Below, piece by piece: positions 59,853-64,000 of a stretch of DNA of 64,000 nucleotides. Each line of letters opens with the position of its first letter. Positions within the stretch are counted from its first letter, which is position 1. Below the pieces are notes generated by a model, which saw only the letters and a list, made by a program, of their open reading frames with translations, did not search any database and was not told where the DNA came from. Source of the DNA: CAYURP01 sp964447175 (GTDB lineage Bacteria > Zixibacteria > MSB-5A5 > SM23-73-2); NCBI GenBank assembly GCA_964447175.1, contig CAYURP010000011.1, positions 1-64,000 on the forward strand. Reading direction: 5' to 3'. Made by a program: the position numbers and the translations under genes.

Positions 59853-59914
59853 GTTAAGTCTCCTTTTAAAAATTCATTCTTCGAATGAATCCTTGTTTCA
59901 CTTTAGATCATTCC

Positions 59915-62839
59915 TCAGAATGCAACATAGAAGCCAACTTTTATCTGTCTGGGAGATCCGTAATTCATCGGATCATTGGCATATAGCTTATAGGCGTTGG
60001 TATAAGCTACCGCCTGCTCCGCAGCACTGATCTCTCCATCTCCATTCGTATCCTTAACCTGTATCCAATCCCAGTATTCGTGACTTGTATCCTCTCCCGG
60101 ATCAACCACTGAAGCTGGATCCAGGCGATAACCGTCGTCATCAGGACGACCGGTTGCCGGATAGATGTTTATGACGTTGATCTTATCAAACAGATTGAAT
60201 ACCTGAACGAAGAAGTTGACCTCGGTTCCCCAGAATCTTAAGGTTTTGTCCACAGTCATATCAGTATTGTAAGTCCAGGGTTTGCGGTACTGGTTGGTGG
60301 TTCCCACCCGGTTGCCCCGGTAATCTCTCTTGGTGTAGGGAAGACCACTGTTAGCTTCAGAGATGACATTAATTCCGAAATCTTGCAGTGCTGCAACTGA
60401 AAAATCATGAGGGAATCTGAAATCGGCCTGCATAACAAAGCTGTGCCGGCGATCAAAGTCTAAAGGATTCACTCTCTGGGGGAATGCCCGGGTCAAACCA
60501 GTCACCGGATCGGAAGGATCACGAGAGTGGTATTCATACCTGTCGATGTAATCCGAGTTTGTCCCTTGTGCGAACTGCAAAACGTAACTGAAGTTGAAGG
60601 CCAGGTATCTCCTGGGACGCTGGGACAGGGTTGCTTCCAGACCCTTGATGTTGGAGTAATCCAAGTTCTTGAAGACATCGTAGGGCACGGGTATGATGAA
60701 GATCCTTTCGGACTGGGTCATATTATAAACGTCTTTGTAATAGGCGGTGAGATTGAGCTTGATATCTTCTGTTATGGCTCGATTGAGTCCCAGCTCATAC
60801 TGGATGTTTCTGGCTGCCTTCAACTCGGGATTCCCTACCCGTTGATTAGATCTCTGCAGGTTTGGAGCCAGAGTTGTATACAGCTCCAGGAAACGGGGCT
60901 GCTGGACAAAGTGTCCGTAGTTGAAAAAGACGGTCATCTTCTCTGAGATAGGATGGGAAACACCTAATCTGGGACTGAAAGTAATGTTATCGTCCACCTC
61001 CTTAGTTCTTCCTCCAATAGAATCCGGTTCCAGATCAGGTCTGGTGGGGGGCTCTCTCTCATTTTCCCAGGCCTTCGCATCCTTGCTCAGATAATCGACT
61101 CTTCCTCCAATATTGACTATCAGTCCCGAAAACTCGATTTTGTCCTGAACGTAGAAAGCTCCGCCCAAAGGCTTATATTCATAGATATCTATGAAGGGTT
61201 GAGCATCCCAGGGCAGGCTGTTATAGTGTCGGTTGATCTTGTAGGAATTGATTTCCAAGCCGCTCTTGATCTGGTTGTTAAAATCGACCTGGCTGATGAA
61301 ATCGATCTTTCCGGTGATGATGTCACTTCCTCTGATCTCGTAGGTCCTGGTATCATAATGCGACCAGAAAAGATTATCCACGGCCAGGGGATAATTCTGC
61401 TCCTGCCTGCGTTCCCGGTATCTTCTCCACTCAGCAGTATCGGGTGTGGCCTCACAGAATTCGTAATCCTTCCACCACTGCCCGTCCCATACCTCATCTT
61501 CATGCGCAGCAATGAAGGCTTGTGCAGCCGCAGGATCGTCCGGATACATATCATGAGCGGTACGTTCCAGGAAGTTTCTGTCCAAACGTCTACCTATACT
61601 ATAGTCGTTAGTGAAGTAACCCACTCTGAGTTCATAAAAAGTGCTTTTGGAAAGTGTATGGGTAAGGGTGGCATTGATCTGGTTAGCCTTCTCCAGGGTG
61701 GCGTCATAGCTGTCCAGGTTGTAAAGCCAGCTGTGATTATACCTCTCATATTGCCTTCGATTGTCGAAACCACCCACCCGCAGGGTAATGGAAGGGGAGA
61801 ATTTGAAAGTCAACTTACCCTGAGTCCGGTAGGTCTGCTGCTGGTGATGGGGCAGCTTATGCTGTCGGGGTTCCCAATCTTCGGTCAGATAGAGATTTCC
61901 ACCGAAATAGAACCTGACCTTTTCTTTTGTGCCAGGTATGGGACCGCTTAAGGTCATGAAATGCTCGTTGGTCCCAAAATCATAATCCTTTTCCCAGTCA
62001 TCCCCCAATTCTCCGAAGATTGCATCGGTAGCATACTGGTATCTGCCGGTGAATTTGAGCCCACCTTCCTGAGTGACGTAATTAATTATACCGGACAGGG
62101 CATTACCATATTCTGCATTGAACCCGCTGGTGATCAGCTGAACCTCGGAGATGGTAAAATGATTCAAATTGGTGGCCTGACCTGAGAGAATGGGATCAGT
62201 GATAGAGAACCCGTCCACCATGTACACTACCTCCTGGGGTCGGCCTCCTCTCAAGGTTACACCAGGGTTAGCAGTGTCTGTAACCCGGTCACCTTCATTT
62301 CCGATAACCGTTCCCTGTGTTCCTGAATTAATAGGTCCAGCGATGGGGTCGAAGACCACTCCGGGAGTCCGGTAAATGATGCCGTCCGTATTGATCACCG
62401 GACGATGAATAATATCCGCGGAAGTAATTATATGAGCGGTGGATGTCAGGTCCTCCTCGATTAACGGCTTCTCCGCGGTTACGGTAACACCTGTAACCTC
62501 CACTGCTTCAGAAATCAACTCAAAATTCATTGTGGTGGTCAGGTCTATGGATACTGCAACGTTTTCCATCTCCACCGGAGCGTAGCCTATAAGGGAGGCT
62601 TTTAGCTTGTACAACCCGGGTCGTACATTCAGAATGAAATATTCCCCTTTTAAGTTTGTTGCTGCTCCCATGGTGGTTCCGGTGATCATAACGCTCACCC
62701 CGGGCAAAGGCTCCCCGGTTTCCTTGTCTTTAACCACACCGGCGATCTTTCCCGTAGTTCCCGCAAAGATCACTGGTACCATCAGAAAGCACAACATCAA
62801 ACCCAAGGAGATCAATTTAAATAATATTAGTTTTCGCAA
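59915..62839 (-). CDS. TonB-dependent receptor with carboxypeptidase-regulatory N-terminal domain
   Basis: 974 aa. The signal peptide is about 1-26. A CarboxypepD_reg-like domain (about 28-112) has GKIAGVVKDKETGEPLPGVSVMI, and the plug domain (about 120-245) has LTSTAHIITSADI and GGRPQEVVYMVDGFSI. A 22-strand barrel ends PRQIKVGFYVAF with a terminal Phe. It imports an unknown substrate across the outer membrane with TonB energy. The arrangement differs from SusCD because a T9SS cargo, not a SusD lipoprotein, follows. The leader is long (about 270 nt) behind a perfect promoter. Confidence 0.93.
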   Translation of the reverse strand: MRKLILFKLISLGLMLCFLMVPVIFAGTTGKIAGVVKDKETGEPLPGVSVMITGTTMGAATNLKGEYFILNVRPGLYKLKASLIGYAPVEMENVAVSIDLTTTMNFELISEAVEVTGVTVTAEKPLIEEDLTSTAHIITSADIIHRPVINTDGIIYRTPGVVFDPIAGPINSGTQGTVIGNEGDRVTDTANPGVTLRGGRPQEVVYMVDGFSITDPILSGQATNLNHFTISEVQLITSGFNAEYGNALSGIINYVTQEGGLKFTGRYQYATDAIFGELGDDWEKDYDFGTNEHFMTLSGPIPGTKEKVRFYFGGNLYLTEDWEPRQHKLPHHQQQTYRTQGKLTFKFSPSITLRVGGFDNRRQYERYNHSWLYNLDSYDATLEKANQINATLTHTLSKSTFYELRVGYFTNDYSIGRRLDRNFLERTAHDMYPDDPAAAQAFIAAHEDEVWDGQWWKDYEFCEATPDTAEWRRYRERRQEQNYPLAVDNLFWSHYDTRTYEIRGSDIITGKIDFISQVDFNNQIKSGLEINSYKINRHYNSLPWDAQPFIDIYEYKPLGGAFYVQDKIEFSGLIVNIGGRVDYLSKDAKAWENEREPPTRPDLEPDSIGGRTKEVDDNITFSPRLGVSHPISEKMTVFFNYGHFVQQPRFLELYTTLAPNLQRSNQRVGNPELKAARNIQYELGLNRAITEDIKLNLTAYYKDVYNMTQSERIFIIPVPYDVFKNLDYSNIKGLEATLSQRPRRYLAFNFSYVLQFAQGTNSDYIDRYEYHSRDPSDPVTGLTRAFPQRVNPLDFDRRHSFVMQADFRFPHDFSVAALQDFGINVISEANSGLPYTKRDYRGNRVGTTNQYRKPWTYNTDMTVDKTLRFWGTEVNFFVQVFNLFDKINVINIYPATGRPDDDGYRLDPASVVDPGEDTSHEYWDWIQVKDTNGDGEISAAEQAVAYTNAYKLYANDPMNYGSPRQIKVGFYVAF

Positions 62840-63118
62840 TTTCCATCCCTCCTTTAGAGGATGTAAGGTTAACGTTCATTTACTAAAACATAAGCAAAAT
62901 GACTTAAACACCCACCTCCTTTCAAGGATTTGATTTTTTGATTCAATTTTTTTGTAGACTTCCATCTCCAAAGCATCCCCCTGCCTTGGAATTAACTCAT
63001 CATCCTGACTCAGAAGCCAACTGTTCTACATCTGAACATATCGGAAGGATGTTCAATTTCTGCACTGTTTATCTCGTAAAAAACCCAGTCCGTTTAATAT
63101 CATCCACTTACAGTTGGT
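62840..63118 (-). other. about 270-nt leader of the receptor operon
   Basis: The untranslated region between the promoter at 63119-63148 and the receptor ATG. It is unusually long for this window. I looked for a cobalamin-type box and other familiar riboswitch cores and saw none. A GAGGG-type ribosome site lies before the ATG. It may carry regulation that sequence reading alone cannot show. Confidence 0.5.
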
Positions 63119-63148
63119 ATTATAAAGCTAATCCTTAAAATTTGTCAA
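63119..63148 (-). promoter_or_regulatory. sigma70 promoter of the TonB receptor operon
   Basis: TTGACA (63148-63143), 18 nt, TATAAT (63124-63119) on the minus strand: a perfect pair of boxes with a slightly long spacer. The start is near 63112. Confidence 0.8.
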
Positions 63149-63303
63149 GTAAAATCTTCAAAAAAAACAAATTATCTGCATTCAAGCTTTTTACCAAATA
63201 ATTACTTCACTCACAAATAGATAAGAGATCACTGATTTCAAAAATACATTTCCTATAGATCCATGTTAGGAAAATCCATACTAAATATATTTTCAACTAA
63301 ATC

Positions 63304-63331
63304 TTGCCTATTTGGTAGAATTGTGTATAAT
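63304..63331 (+). promoter_or_regulatory. sigma70 promoter of the APC permease
   Basis: TTGCCT (63304-63309), 16 nt, TATAAT (63326-63331). The start is near 63338, about 50 bases before the permease ATG. Confidence 0.6.
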
Positions 63332-63386
63332 CTGAGCAAATGAGTTTCTTAGTCTTATTTTGAATTTATATTCTTGAAAAGATGCA

Positions 63387-64000
63387 ATGACCTTGGAAAA
63401 AAAGACATCTGAGAAGGTTACCTTTGCCCGGAATTTAGGAACTTTCGATGCCACCATGATCGGGATGGGAGCTTTAATCGGAGCAGGAATTTTTGTACTA
63501 ACCGGTATGGCCGCTGGTATAGCTGGTCCTGCTTCGATTTTGGCTTTTGCCCTCAACGGAGTGGTCACCCTCTTCACCGCTTTAAGCTATGCCGAGCTGG
63601 CTTCAGCTGTTCCCGAAGCTGGAGGGGGATATTCATTTGTAAAAAAAGCATTCCCTGAACCTATTGCCTTTACTGCCGGGTGGTTAGCCTGGTTTGCCCG
63701 TATCGTTGCCTGCAGCCTGTATGCTCTGGGATTCTCTTCATACTTTCTGGAGTTCCTTAATTTCTATGCCCATCCCTTTTATCAATTCATGATCGATAAT
63801 TTAGGACTTTCACTCTCCCTGAAAATCATGACTATCCTGGTGGCTATCTTTTTCATAAGATTGAATTATGTGGGGTCAAGCGCCAGCGCCAAAACAGAGA
63901 ATGTAATTACTTTGTCCAAAATATTCATTCTGGCAGTGTTTGTATTGTTCGGACTTAAGGAGATATTCAATTTCCCTGGTGAAGCAATGGCTAATTTTAA
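63387..64000 (+). CDS. APC-family amino acid permease, 5' part
   Basis: The reading frame opens at ATG 63387 and runs past the right edge (204 codons seen). After a short cytoplasmic head come the signature TFDATMIGMGALIGAGIFVLTG (the GAGIF motif of the amino acid-polyamine-organocation family), a long second helix and YAELASAVPEAGGGYSFVKKAF, then further membrane helices. Substrate not determinable. The ribosome site is weak (GAAAAGA). Confidence 0.9.
   Translation, partial: MTLEKKTSEKVTFARNLGTFDATMIGMGALIGAGIFVLTGMAAGIAGPASILAFALNGVVTLFTALSYAELASAVPEAGGGYSFVKKAFPEPIAFTAGWLAWFARIVACSLYALGFSSYFLEFLNFYAHPFYQFMIDNLGLSLSLKIMTILVAIFFIRLNYVGSSASAKTENVITLSKIFILAVFVLFGLKEIFNFPGEAMANF

Noticed and set aside
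59118..61951. Plus-strand frames of more than 200 codons opposite the T9SS cargo and TonB receptor
   Set aside because: The minus-strand proteins are full length with clear domains; the opposite frames show no family features.
62840..63118. Riboswitch in the TonB receptor leader
   Set aside because: I looked for a cobalamin box and other common cores and found none; the length alone is not evidence.

Overview
The window looks like a chromosomal piece of an uncultured, probably anaerobic, Gram-negative bacterium of the FCB side of the tree (the Zixibacteria / KSB1 / Marinimicrobia kind of lineage). This is an inference from content. At least six secreted proteins end in a type IX secretion (T9SS) type A sorting domain with the YPNPFN-type motif. 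There is a PorV-like protein and a TonB-dependent receptor with a carboxypeptidase-regulatory N-terminus, and the metabolic genes are fermentative or electron-bifurcating. A 10-base N run shows it comes from a draft assembly. Sigma70-type promoters are readable (TTGACA, 16-18 nt, TATAAT or TAATTT), and Shine-Dalgarno sequences of the GGAGG type precede many genes.

Layout. 0-1 kb: the start of one secreted protein and a small T9SS cargo. 1.1-7.9 kb (minus): a classical lipid cluster yceD-rpmF-plsX-fabH-fabD-fabG-acpP-fabF-rnc. 8.1-12.9 kb (minus): a tight operon of 3-hydroxyacyl-CoA dehydrogenase, acetate kinase, a small lipoprotein and an NfnAB-like transhydrogenase, divergent from an AbfD-family protein (13.1-14.6 kb) that lacks the known catalytic residues. 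14.6-25.5 kb: transporter, SagB-type nitroreductase, TPR membrane protein, Na+/Ca2+ exchanger with a broken 5' copy nearby, asparagine-synthase-like protein, HtpX, CNNM/CorC-type protein and DedA. 25.5-37.9 kb: an accessory stretch with a PUA-like/HNH nuclease, four T9SS cargos, an esterase, YciI, an ASCH protein, and short hairpin repeats in most gaps. 37.9-45.3 kb: a barrel-SppA fusion, DUF4097 protein, tRNA-Gln(CUG), a 4Fe-4S protein and an ABC-F ATPase.

45.5-54.9 kb (minus) is the most interesting part. A sigma54-type promoter precedes two unannotated single-helix microproteins, two GcvH-like proteins that have lost the lipoyl lysine, an octaheme cytochrome c made of two tandem tetraheme units, a TAT-exported HybA-like ferredoxin, an NrfD/HybB membrane subunit, a third GcvH-like protein, a histidine kinase with haem-attachment motifs in its sensor domain, a sigma54 activator and an archaemetzincin. 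The whole reads as a self-regulated membrane redox module.

55.4-63.1 kb (minus): a TonB-dependent receptor, giant T9SS cargo and PorV-like operon behind a perfect sigma70 promoter. 63.4-64 kb: the start of an APC-family permease.

The repeats form a second theme. Many are hairpins headed by GTAG, often in inverted pairs (GTAG-hairpin-hairpin-CTAC), the layout of REP/REPIN elements. One sits inside the fab operon and supplies the fabD stop codon. Another family is headed by GATGC, with one copy carrying a second hairpin nested in its loop.
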